Below, in pieces: positions 1 through 6,581 of a stretch of 7,183 bases of DNA. Each line of letters starts with the position of its first letter. Position 1 is the stretch's first letter. The DNA is from Oxalobacteraceae bacterium (GTDB taxonomy: Bacteria; Pseudomonadota; Gammaproteobacteria; Burkholderiales; Burkholderiaceae_D). The notes beneath the pieces are model-generated. The model was given only the letters and a program-made list of their open reading frames with translations, did no database searches and was not told the DNA's origin. A program made the translations under genes and the position numbers. The DNA lies in assembly GCA_947453015.1 (NCBI GenBank), contig CANGFL010000065.1, positions 1-7,183 of the forward strand, read 5' to 3'.

Positions 1-588
1 ACTCATGCCTTAGCGCGCGCCTGTGAATTAGGTAATGCGATGCAGCTAACCAATATCGCGCGCGATGTCGGTGAAGATGCGCGGCGTGGTCGTTTGTATT
101 TGCCACGTCAATGGATGCGCGAAGCGGGCTTAGATCCTGATGCATGGTTGAAGGCGCCAACCTTTAATGATGCTCTGGGCAATGTCATCGGACGTTTGCT
201 GTTAGAAGCCGACCGTTTATATCAATTGGGCAGCACCGGAATTGCTAACTTGCCACGCGATTGTCGTGGCGCGATTTTAGCGGCGGCGACTATTTATGGT
301 GAGATTGGTCGCGTTATTTCTGATCGCAGCATGAACTCTGTGGATGAACGTGCTGTAGTGGGTAGCGCACGTAAACTCACCTTGCTGTGCTTAGCTAAAG
401 CTCGCGCGCAATTTCCGCATCGTTGCGATACACGACCTGCCTTAGCCTCGATTGAATTTCTCACCGCAGCCTGTCACATTGCGCCTGTTAGAAAAACAGG
501 CTCACTGCCACAACGTAACTTCGATGAGCGTTGCGAATGGGTGATTGATTTATTTGAGCGTCTATCTACGCCGGGGCGGCAGGCGTAA
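1..588 (+). CDS. crtB: Phytoene synthase, 5'-truncated by the window edge
   Basis: Condenses two geranylgeranyl diphosphates to phytoene, the first committed step of carotenoid synthesis; enzymes of this kind act in the cytoplasm or at the membrane face. The frame is open from base 1, so 195 C-terminal residues are visible of a family length of roughly 300-350. The fragment shows the second Asp-rich motif in the context QLTNIARDVGEDARRGRLYLP (visible residues about 15-35), which binds the Mg-diphosphate, and the later conserved stretch YGEIG followed by DERAVV and a K-rich helix. The ATG at 40 is internal: the reading frame and the homology (ACELGNAMQLTN) continue upstream of it. crtB is convergent with the crtC-crtD-crtA block on the other strand; crtI commonly lies next to crtB, but that would be outside this window. 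Identity is secure; the true start is not visible. Confidence 0.95.
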   Translation, partial: THALARACELGNAMQLTNIARDVGEDARRGRLYLPRQWMREAGLDPDAWLKAPTFNDALGNVIGRLLLEADRLYQLGSTGIANLPRDCRGAILAAATIYGEIGRVISDRSMNSVDERAVVGSARKLTLLCLAKARAQFPHRCDTRPALASIEFLTAACHIAPVRKTGSLPQRNFDERCEWVIDLFERLSTPGRQA

Positions 589-604
589 TCCTGCCAGCAG
601 GCAG
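578..604 (+). other. Overlapping hairpins at the crtB stop codon
   Basis: GGCAGG (578-583) pairs perfectly with CCTGCC (590-595) around the loop CGTAAT that contains the crtB stop codon. CTGCC (591-595) can instead pair with GGCAG (600-604). The two stems are mutually exclusive. No T-run follows, so this is not a standard intrinsic terminator; it may only protect the 3' end of the crtB message, or be chance in a GC-rich patch. Confidence 0.35.
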
Positions 605-663
605 TTGAGGTGCCCCACACACCTTTCCAATACACCATAAAAAAATGTCTTAAAGGCAATTAA

Positions 664-684
664 ATGGGGCTTAAATATCCCCAT
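664..684. repeat. Inverted repeat ATGGGG-N9-CCCCAT
   Basis: A perfect 6-bp inverted repeat, 664-669 with 679-684, surrounds an AT-only spacer apart from one C. It lies in the 177-base gap between crtB and the ATPase gene, about 80 bases before the ATPase ATG. No T-run follows it on either strand, so an operator-like site fits better than a terminator. Function is unknown. Confidence 0.35.
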
Positions 685-690
685 ATAACG

Positions 691-751
691 CTAAAACGAA
701 CTAAATGACGCTTTTAGTTAAAGTATACTGGCACTAAAATACACTATTAGT
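691..751 (+). promoter_or_regulatory. CTAAA-motif cluster and probable promoter of the ATPase gene
   Basis: CTAAA occurs at 691-695, 701-705 and 734-738, and its complement TTTAG at 713-717, with a near copy TTAG at 747-750. AACTAAA (699-705) and TTTAGTT (713-719) form a perfect 7-bp inverted repeat with a 7-base spacer. ACTAA (733-737) and TTAGT (747-751) form a second, looser one. A -10-like TATACT lies at 724-729, between the two palindromes, and no good -35 is visible where one would be expected (about 701-706); the first palindrome covers that place. This is the layout expected of a regulated promoter with two operator half-site pairs. A start about 30 bases before the ATG is plausible. 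The promoter and operator roles are inferred; the repeats are seen directly. Confidence 0.45.
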
Positions 752-765
752 TCCAATATCGCGTT

Positions 766-2226
766 ATGAACGTCCCTAAAGAAGAAATCCTCAATGTGCT
801 CGCGCAGTTCAACCCATGGTGGCGTGGGGAGCCCCTGAACGACCTACCCAACTGGGAACGGGCGGCTTTTCATTTGTTCTATAACTGGGTGCAAAAGCCG
901 CCCGCACCGCGGGCAGTGCTTTTGTCTGGTGCTCGCCAGGTCGGCAAGACCACACTCATGCTTCAGGCAATTAACAAATTACTGCAATCAGGCGTAGCGC
1001 CCGCCAACCTGCTGTATGCAACGTTTGATCACCCCATACTGAAACTAGCGGGTATGGATGCCGTGCTAAAAGCATGGCGAGAACGAGAACCACGAGCGCC
1101 TGGACCAGAGTATCTTTTTTTAGACGAAGCACAATTCATTCGCGACTGGGGCACCTGGGTAAAACATCAAGTGGATTTCGTCAAAGATAGACGAATAGCA
1201 TTTACAGGCTCAGCGATGCCTTTGGTTGAGGCCGGACAAGAATCTGGAGTCGGCCGTTGGCACACGATACGGCTTTCAACGCTCTCTTTTTACGAATACC
1301 TTCAAATAAAAAATCTGCCTCTCAGAGAGCTTCCGAAGCTAGGCTCTTTACGAGAACTGTTTTCCTGGTCAAGCTCAGACTTTCTGCGGGCCGCTGAAAT
1401 CGGCGCGCCCTACGTCGGCCATTTTCATGAATATTTGATGAGAGGCGGCTTTCCTCAAGGCGCACAAGTGGAAAGCATCACGCAGGCACAACGCCTTCTG
1501 CGCGAAGACATCATCGATAAAGTGTTAAAGCGCGATATGACGGCATTATTTGGCGTGCGCAGAGTACTTGAACTCGAACATACCTTTCTTTATTTGTGCT
1601 TGCACGATGGTGGCATTCTCGATATGACCGCCTTGTGCGCCAGCCTGCAAGTCAAGCGACAAACAGCACAAAATTTTATCGAACTATTAGAGGCCACTCA
1701 CCTGATTTATCGATTAGCTCCGTTTGGCTATGGCAAAGAAATATTACGCGGACGCTTCAAAATTTATCTTGCTGATCCCGCTATTGCGCCTTCAGTAATG
1801 CTGAAGGGAAAAGCATTATTAGATGATCCAAGCGCATTGGGTGTCGCCACAGAAACAGCCGTACTAAAGCACTTATCTGCTCGCTACTATGCGCAAAATA
1901 TTCAGTTCAGCTATTGGCAAGGCAAGCGTCAACACGAAGTTGATTTGATAGCTCATATGGGCGATCAAATCATTCCCTTCGAAGTGAAATATCGTTCACA
2001 ACAAACCGGGCTTAGAGATTTAAAAGGCTTGATTGAATTATGCCAACAGAAACGTATCGATCGTGGTTATGTCGTAACCAAGTCACTCGATGATTTTGGG
2101 CCTTTACCTGCGTTGCCGGATTCTGACAGTCAGATTATGCGCATCCCAGCACCACTGATTTGTTACTGGATGGGTGAAGCCGAACTAGGAATAGGTGCCA
2201 GCAATCAGCAACGCGAACAGACTTAA
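766..2226 (+). CDS. AAA-type ATP-binding protein with DUF4143-like C-terminus
   Basis: A 486-residue protein of the large prokaryotic AAA_14/DUF4143 family; the cellular role of this family is largely unknown. Seen in the sequence: Walker A GARQVGKTT (55-63), Walker B YLFLDEAQ (116-123), and a sensor-1-like FTGSA (146-150). A middle helical region follows, with LMRGGFPQ (224-231) and a probable winged-helix part near 285-320. The C-terminus has a PD-(D/E)XK-like signature, with E363, EVD (391-393) and FEVKYR (405-410). The nuclease-like fold is an inference, and activity is not implied. The ATG at 766 places the usual N-terminal leader before the P-loop; no clear Shine-Dalgarno precedes it. 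The gene stands alone between crtB (177 bases upstream) and the convergent crtC end (22 bases away). It has no known part in photosynthesis and looks like an insertion into the cluster, although no transposase or flanking repeat is seen. The reading frame is intact. Confidence 0.85.
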   Translation: MNVPKEEILNVLAQFNPWWRGEPLNDLPNWERAAFHLFYNWVQKPPAPRAVLLSGARQVGKTTLMLQAINKLLQSGVAPANLLYATFDHPILKLAGMDAVLKAWREREPRAPGPEYLFLDEAQFIRDWGTWVKHQVDFVKDRRIAFTGSAMPLVEAGQESGVGRWHTIRLSTLSFYEYLQIKNLPLRELPKLGSLRELFSWSSSDFLRAAEIGAPYVGHFHEYLMRGGFPQGAQVESITQAQRLLREDIIDKVLKRDMTALFGVRRVLELEHTFLYLCLHDGGILDMTALCASLQVKRQTAQNFIELLEATHLIYRLAPFGYGKEILRGRFKIYLADPAIAPSVMLKGKALLDDPSALGVATETAVLKHLSARYYAQNIQFSYWQGKRQHEVDLIAHMGDQIIPFEVKYRSQQTGLRDLKGLIELCQQKRIDRGYVVTKSLDDFGPLPALPDSDSQIMRIPAPLICYWMGEAELGIGASNQQREQT

Positions 2227-2248
2227 GCGCACGCTTCTTTCAATAAAA

Positions 2249-3313
2249 CTATCCCACCCTCGGCATTCTAAAAGGCAGCATACGCTGCACTACCGGCGAT
2301 ACCAGTCGCGGCACATTCAAGGTTTCATGCACGCTGATCACATCTTGACCAAACAAGCGACTCTTCAACACTGAGCGTTCGTAAAAAGGCGTGTCTTCCA
2401 ACATATCGATTACTTGTACCGGTGCGTCGCCTTCACTGCGCATACGACGTGGAATACGCCAGCCCGTGAGCTCCAGGTTCTGCCTGGGGGGCGGAATAAA
2501 TTCTTCGATGGTTCCATCTTGCGCAAATCGCACTCCTATTAAACGATCGTCGCCTTGTTTTTTCTGTACGTCATAAATCACCGCCGTTGAACCATCGGCA
2601 AGTGTGGCGCGTGACCAGTCCCATTCTTTAAAGGGCTCACTGATCGGTTCATCACCTTCATTCGAATCAAGGTAGGCGTGACCTTTCCAACGCTGATTCG
2701 GTTTTTCTAAATCGACTTCCACTCGCGCACACGGCGCTAACGGCCCCCAACGATGACGACCACTGTCATCCAACGCCGTACAAAAGGTGGAGAGCGATTC
2801 GGGATACACACGCACTTTGCCGCGCACTGAAAAAGGAATCGGCACACCGATTTCACAGATATCAATTTCCAAATGATCGCCATGCCACTGCAAACTGCTA
2901 GGACCTATCGTGAAATTATGCGCATCGCGCAGGATGCTGCGACGACCGCGCTCGGTCATCGTCCAACGTCGATTACGACCATATAACGCCACATTCAACG
3001 CACAATAATTTTCCGGATCGGCAGCGCCACGTTTTAATGCTGAGCGATAGTAAGGCGAGAAGACACTACCAACAAACGCAATAATGCTTAGTCCATAGTT
3101 GCCGTCGTCGCTGAGCGCGTCGACATACCACCAGAGATAACCACCCGACGCGACTTGCTGGTCGAATCGAGGTGCGCCATTAGCGTCGCGGCCGCCAACT
3201 GTCCCGACATGGCTGCCATCGGCACGCCCGGCCCCGGATGCACGCTGCCCCCCGCCAGATACAGACCCGTGATCGGTGTGCTCGCTCCCGAGCGCGCAAA
3301 CGCCGACATCCAT
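2249..3313 (-). CDS. crtC: Carotenoid 1,2-hydratase (hydroxyneurosporene synthase), start uncertain
   Basis: Adds water across the C-1,2 double bond of acyclic carotenoids such as neurosporene or lycopene without a cofactor, giving the tertiary 1-hydroxy end. Family signatures in order: PRFDQ, GGYLWWYVDALSDDG, AFVGSVFSPYY, CALNVALYG, RWTMTERG, RHRWGPLAPCARVEV, YLDSNEGDEP, EWDWSRA, LEDTPFYERS and the terminal MLPFRMPR. Recognisable homology starts at PRFD, first base 3172, about 85 bases upstream of the crtD stop and in another frame. No ATG, GTG or TTG is in frame near there. The nearest upstream ATG is at 3313 (354 residues, used here). Another at 3460 (403 residues) has GGAG eight bases before it. 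Published CrtC lengths vary widely, so a long N-terminus cannot be excluded; automated calls may instead start downstream, near 2988. crtC is last in the crtA-crtD-crtC block. Function is confident, the 5' end is not. Confidence 0.9.
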   Translation of the reverse strand: MDVGVCALGSEHTDHGSVSGGGQRASGAGRADGSHVGTVGGRDANGAPRFDQQVASGGYLWWYVDALSDDGNYGLSIIAFVGSVFSPYYRSALKRGAADPENYCALNVALYGRNRRWTMTERGRRSILRDAHNFTIGPSSLQWHGDHLEIDICEIGVPIPFSVRGKVRVYPESLSTFCTALDDSGRHRWGPLAPCARVEVDLEKPNQRWKGHAYLDSNEGDEPISEPFKEWDWSRATLADGSTAVIYDVQKKQGDDRLIGVRFAQDGTIEEFIPPPRQNLELTGWRIPRRMRSEGDAPVQVIDMLEDTPFYERSVLKSRLFGQDVISVHETLNVPRLVSPVVQRMLPFRMPRVG

Positions 3314-4656
3314 CCGTGAGTCGCCATCCCATACAGCGCTCCCCCGCTGCCCGGAAACATCCGATGAAAATCGCTCGGGGTTGTGCGCAGCGAGTTGTGC
3401 TGCATGCGCTTGATAGTCAGACCGTAACGGGCCAGCAGGGAAAAAGAATGGTGCTCGCATGCGTCAATCTCCGATTCAGTCAAATGGCGACCGCCCTCAG
3501 CCGGTGCATTCACCAGCACAAGCAAACGATCACGTTCAGGCGCAGCATCATTTAAGCCGCGATCCTGCGCACAAACATACACAGTGGGGGTTTGCGGCAA
3601 ACGGCCGCGAGAAAAAATGTCGTTGAATTCACGTTGATAATCCGACTGGAAAAACACGTTGTGTCTGTCTAGTGGAAAACCATCTGTTTCAGCATGCACA
3701 CTCCAAGTCACCGCTGACAACGAACGCTTGCTTGCTGAAAGAGACGGCGCAGCACGCTTGACTTGATTACCTAACAAACCTTGTGACAACGCCGAAGCAT
3801 CACCATTGAACACGACGCTATCGGCCGCAATAAATTCGCCATCAGCTAAGGTAACACCTGAAACACGTTCACCCACCGTTGCAATCGATGCGCATGGGGA
3901 CGAGTAACGAATTTTTACGCCTTTAGATTCAGCTAACCGCGCCAGCGTTTTTGCCAATGCATGCATACCACCTTTTACGGCCCACACACCATCAAGCTCA
4001 ACTTGCGTCACCAACATTAACGTCGCAGGAGCTTGCCATGGCGAAGATCCGCAATAGGTCGCGTAGCGTGCAAATAATTGCTGCAATCGAACGTCATGAA
4101 AATGCTTACTTAATGCGTCCCATAAATTACTCATCGGGCCTAAGGATGCCAACACTGCTAAGCCACGCAAACCCAGATCACCCGACATACTCGTTAAGGT
4201 GGGTGATTGTGAACGTATAAACGGACCTTCCAGCGTGTCATACACAGCACGTGCTTGTTTACAAAATTCCATAAAGCGTTTGGCTTCTGCCGGGCCAGCA
4301 AAACGGGCAATCGCATCGCGCGATAAATTCGGATTCGCAAACAAATCCATGCGCTCGTTTTCACTCCACGCATGACGTGCAAGCACTGGCAGTGCTGTTA
4401 ATTCCAATTCATCTTCTAAATTTGTACCCGCTTGTGAAAAGATTTGCTCGAATATCCAGCGCATCGTAAACACGGTGGGGCCGCTATCAATCGCCGCACC
4501 ATCGACCAGTGGCTGACGCATCTTGCCACCAGGTGTAGCAGCGGCTTCGACCAAGGTCACTTGAAGATTGCGATCAGCGAGTTGAAGCGCCGCCACGAGG
4601 CCAGCGACACCGGCACCTACTACGACTACGCGATGCTCATTCCATGCGCTAGCCAA
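3088..4656 (-). CDS. crtD: Hydroxyneurosporene/methoxyneurosporene C-3,4 desaturase, TTG start
   Basis: A FAD-dependent desaturase of the CrtI/CrtD family that introduces the C-3,4 double bond into 1-hydroxy- or 1-methoxy-carotenoids, after CrtC. With the TTG at 4656 the protein is 522 residues, close to the family's usual length. The N-terminus has the dinucleotide-binding GAGVAG (14-19), with acidic E37 ending the second strand, then TPGGKM. The C-terminal FAD motif is LYLAGGSVHPGPGVPMAAMSG. The frame is open far upstream through crtA, and the ATG furthest upstream (4845) would give a meaningless extension. The TTG lies eight bases inside the end of crtA and is preceded by AAAGGAAAA, a good ribosome binding site. 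No ATG or GTG lies between it and the FAD motif. Its last 28 codons or more are also read in the crtC frame. The tail ending STRSATTATMD looks like a genuine CrtD end from memory of the family. Confidence 0.93.
   Translation of the reverse strand: MASAWNEHRVVVVGAGVAGLVAALQLADRNLQVTLVEAAATPGGKMRQPLVDGAAIDSGPTVFTMRWIFEQIFSQAGTNLEDELELTALPVLARHAWSENERMDLFANPNLSRDAIARFAGPAEAKRFMEFCKQARAVYDTLEGPFIRSQSPTLTSMSGDLGLRGLAVLASLGPMSNLWDALSKHFHDVRLQQLFARYATYCGSSPWQAPATLMLVTQVELDGVWAVKGGMHALAKTLARLAESKGVKIRYSSPCASIATVGERVSGVTLADGEFIAADSVVFNGDASALSQGLLGNQVKRAAPSLSASKRSLSAVTWSVHAETDGFPLDRHNVFFQSDYQREFNDIFSRGRLPQTPTVYVCAQDRGLNDAAPERDRLLVLVNAPAEGGRHLTESEIDACEHHSFSLLARYGLTIKRMQHNSLRTTPSDFHRMFPGSGGALYGMATHGWMSAFARSGASTPITGLYLAGGSVHPGPGVPMAAMSGQLAAATLMAHLDSTSKSRRVVISGGMSTRSATTATMD
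4649..4656 (-). other. crtA stop / crtD TTG start overlap
   Basis: Read on the minus strand, TTGGCTAG contains the proposed crtD start TTG (4656-4654) and the crtA stop TAG (4651-4649) in different frames. This suggests translational coupling of the two enzymes. Confidence 0.7.
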
Positions 4657-5413
4657 ACTGTTTTCCTTTCCATTGGCCTTGCATATGAATAGGTGCGAAA
4701 CGTACAAACATGGATTCAGAAAAAAATTCATGCTTCCATGCGGCGTGTATCGCTTCTCTATGCGCACCGGTACGCGCATATGCATCCATCGCAGCGGTGT
4801 TTTTCCACAAGCTAAATGTCGCTTGTCGAAACACGGGGGCTTCACCCAAACCCACCGCTAAATCACAGCCGTCGGCTGTCATCAAATCTTTTTGTGCATC
4901 GGGGGCATAGCGCCAAAAAGCGGCGGCGGCAGCAGGTCGTATTGAAGCGCGCGTTAGTGTCGCCAACATGGCATCAGGCGCTATCGCTTCGCTCGGTGTT
5001 AGCGACACACCATCCCACGAACCACGCACACTGGCCGGTCGTAAGGTCGAGATAAATAATTCCTCACTGCGTTGGCGATAGGCGGCAATCACCGGCGCTT
5101 CTTCAACAAATTGATTCGCATCAGCTACTGAATCAAATACGCAAAACATGCCTTGATGCGATGGACTCGGGGTTAAACCAAAACCTCCATCAACACCACT
5201 GCCCAAAGTTTTCATGAAACGTAATCCTGGAGCCGCATCAGTAAACCAACTTCCAAAGGCAATACGATTCCAACCCCAGCTCCAATAGCGGGGACGAATT
5301 TTTGCAAGGAGGATTAAAACTGTTCCGTTAAAAACTTGAACGTTGCGACTGCTCGTCTCATCAGTGTGTGCCACTGCCTGAGGGGCCCGGTCCTCTTCGG
5401 AAGTCTTGCTCAT
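4649..5413 (-). CDS. crtA: Spheroidene monooxygenase
   Basis: Oxidises C-2 of spheroidene or related acyclic carotenoids to a keto group, using molecular oxygen (spheroidene to spheroidenone). It is a 254-residue protein, in the usual size range. Conserved parts seen: the N-terminal strand region LILLAKIRPRYWSWGWNR, the block LRFMKTLGSGVDGGFG, MFCVFDSVADANQFVEEAPV, a central SWDGVSL, ATFSLWKN, and the C-terminal signature SESMFVRF (about 235-242) followed by a G-Q-W-K-G end. The ATG at 5413 adds about 25 poorly conserved, polar residues before the first conserved strand. A GTG at codon 14 is the only close alternative, and neither has a strong ribosome binding site. crtA is first of the crtA-crtD-crtC block, 124 bases after pufC and beyond a terminator hairpin, so it may have its own promoter, which I cannot place. 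Its product links pigment colour to oxygen in purple bacteria. Confidence 0.93.
   Translation of the reverse strand: MSKTSEEDRAPQAVAHTDETSSRNVQVFNGTVLILLAKIRPRYWSWGWNRIAFGSWFTDAAPGLRFMKTLGSGVDGGFGLTPSPSHQGMFCVFDSVADANQFVEEAPVIAAYRQRSEELFISTLRPASVRGSWDGVSLTPSEAIAPDAMLATLTRASIRPAAAAAFWRYAPDAQKDLMTADGCDLAVGLGEAPVFRQATFSLWKNTAAMDAYARTGAHREAIHAAWKHEFFSESMFVRFAPIHMQGQWKGKQFG
4661..4669 (-). promoter_or_regulatory. Ribosome binding site deciding the crtD start
   Basis: On the minus strand AAAGGAAAA lies within the last codons of crtA, with its GGA about seven to eight bases before the TTG at 4656. It is the only purine-rich Shine-Dalgarno-like site properly placed for the start of the FAD-binding domain, and supports the TTG over upstream ATGs. 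Confidence 0.65.
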
Positions 5414-5463
5414 AAGAGGGCCTGCTTCATCGTTTGCTCCGCTTTGAATAACGCGAGATAGCT

Positions 5464-5495
5464 AGAACAAAACGATCCCGGCGTGCGCCGGGATC
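5464..5495 (-). terminator. Hairpin with T-rich tail between pufC and crtA
   Basis: A perfect 9-bp stem, GATCCCGGC (5474-5482) with GCCGGGATC (5487-5495), closes a four-base loop. Read on the minus strand, the direction of puf transcription, it is followed by GTTTTGTTCT (5473-5464). This fits an intrinsic terminator or a 3' stabilising hairpin for the puf message, 42 bases after the pufC stop. The imperfect T-run suggests partial read-through into crtA is possible. Confidence 0.8.
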
Positions 5496-5537
5496 TCACT
5501 TCACTGTGCAGCAGGCGTTAAAAATGCCCGCTACGAA

Positions 5538-6581
5538 TTACTTATTTTCTGCAACCTGAGCTGGCTTACCAACTAATTCCGGATGATCTTTGATCATAGG
5601 AAAGCCATACAAAGGTTTATACGCGCCTTGGTGACAGGTAGCGCAACTCACTTTAGCGACATCACCACCTGGGCCTTTACGATCAATCGGGAAGGTATCG
5701 GTCAACGGAACCATGTACGCATTGTTCACATCACGCGCCATACGAATACCGTGAAACGCGGTAATACGCTGTGGCGGGCTGCTTTCCCAACTTTGGAATG
5801 AGCGTGTGTTGTGACAGAAGGTGCAATTCACACCGAGCGATGTCGACATGTGCGTCATCAAACCATAGGTCCACTCAGCCTGTTTAATCGAATTACGATT
5901 ACCCGATGGCAGTGCAGTAGGACCATTCACGCGGATCGGTTTGTCTTCTAACAAATACGGTGTGAGCGGATCGGTGGGTAATGACGACAAATTCACATGC
6001 TTACCTGGCACATTCTGACCTGCATTGTCACCAATGAAATCAGCGCCTTTGTTTTGCTGCAGCGGTGTGAACCACACTTGCTGAGGCACAGGATTACCGC
6101 GATGGCAGGTATAGCAAGTCACACCAGTGTTACTGACGTGTTGCTGCCAGTTGCTGTTGATGTGACGTGTCATCTCAATCATCTTACGTGCAACGACTTT
6201 GGTGTACTTAGAATCGTCCGCAAGATTTTCTAGATTGTGGCAATACGCACAGCCATCTTTCGGCGCAACCCAAGTGGTCATCGCCGTCATCAAACGAATG
6301 AAGTTACCGGCAGAGAGATCACCCAACACTTGCACGTTCTTGTAACTTGCTTTCGCTGTTGGTCCACCTTCAGGCAATGGCGGCGACGATGGTGGCGCCG
6401 TATTTAACGCATCTTGTTTTGCAACGATGCGTGGGTTGTAAATCTCAACCATACCGGTGCCGCGATAACCGTTCTGCACGCTATCCATGCCAGGGCGCTC
6501 GAACGGAGCTTCCTTGCACGATGCCAGCAACAACAGTCCCAGCGTTAAGGCCGAAGCCACTTTAAGTGTTCTGAAAATCAT
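5538..6581 (-). CDS. pufC: Photosynthetic reaction centre tetrahaem cytochrome c subunit
   Basis: Periplasmic electron donor that re-reduces the oxidised bacteriochlorophyll special pair. It has 347 residues, the usual size. Four haem-attachment motifs are visible: CAYCH (111-115), CYTCH (156-160), CTFCH (253-257) and CATCH (313-317). Met-rich helices precede the first three as expected for axial ligands (for example RLMTAM, RKMIEM, YGLMTHM). The N-terminus has a hydrophobic segment ending in the lipobox LASC, with Cys22 as the likely lipidation and anchoring site, so the mature protein is probably a membrane-tethered lipoprotein. The ATG at 6581 overlaps the pufM stop as ATGA, and AAGGAG (6594-6589) sits seven bases before it. 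It is the last gene of the puf operon, followed by a terminator hairpin. All four haem motifs are intact, so the subunit looks functional. Confidence 0.97.
   Translation of the reverse strand: MIFRTLKVASALTLGLLLLASCKEAPFERPGMDSVQNGYRGTGMVEIYNPRIVAKQDALNTAPPSSPPLPEGGPTAKASYKNVQVLGDLSAGNFIRLMTAMTTWVAPKDGCAYCHNLENLADDSKYTKVVARKMIEMTRHINSNWQQHVSNTGVTCYTCHRGNPVPQQVWFTPLQQNKGADFIGDNAGQNVPGKHVNLSSLPTDPLTPYLLEDKPIRVNGPTALPSGNRNSIKQAEWTYGLMTHMSTSLGVNCTFCHNTRSFQSWESSPPQRITAFHGIRMARDVNNAYMVPLTDTFPIDRKGPGGDVAKVSCATCHQGAYKPLYGFPMIKDHPELVGKPAQVAENK

Noticed and set aside
589..765. Insertion-sequence ends or direct repeats flanking the ATPase gene
   Set aside because: Comparing 589-765 with 2227-2250 by eye showed no shared direct or inverted repeat.
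766..2226. ATPase as part of a restriction, BREX or other defence operon
   Set aside because: It stands alone between crtB and crtC; no methylase, nuclease or other defence partner is in the window, so the PD-(D/E)XK-like C-terminus is not enough for that claim.
2225..2236. Small inverted repeat AAGCG/CGCTT at the convergent ATPase-crtC junction as a bidirectional terminator
   Set aside because: The perfect stem leaves only a two-base loop, and no T-run follows directly on either strand.
4657..4845. N-terminal extension of crtD from the ATG at 4845
   Set aside because: It lies entirely over the conserved CrtA C-terminus in another frame and resembles no CrtD leader; the TTG at 4656 explains the start better.
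5505..5522. Possible PpsR/CrtJ site (TGT-N12-ACA) between pufC and crtA
   Set aside because: The second half reads AAA instead of ACA. No full match was found in either long intergenic gap, so I do not call a PpsR site.
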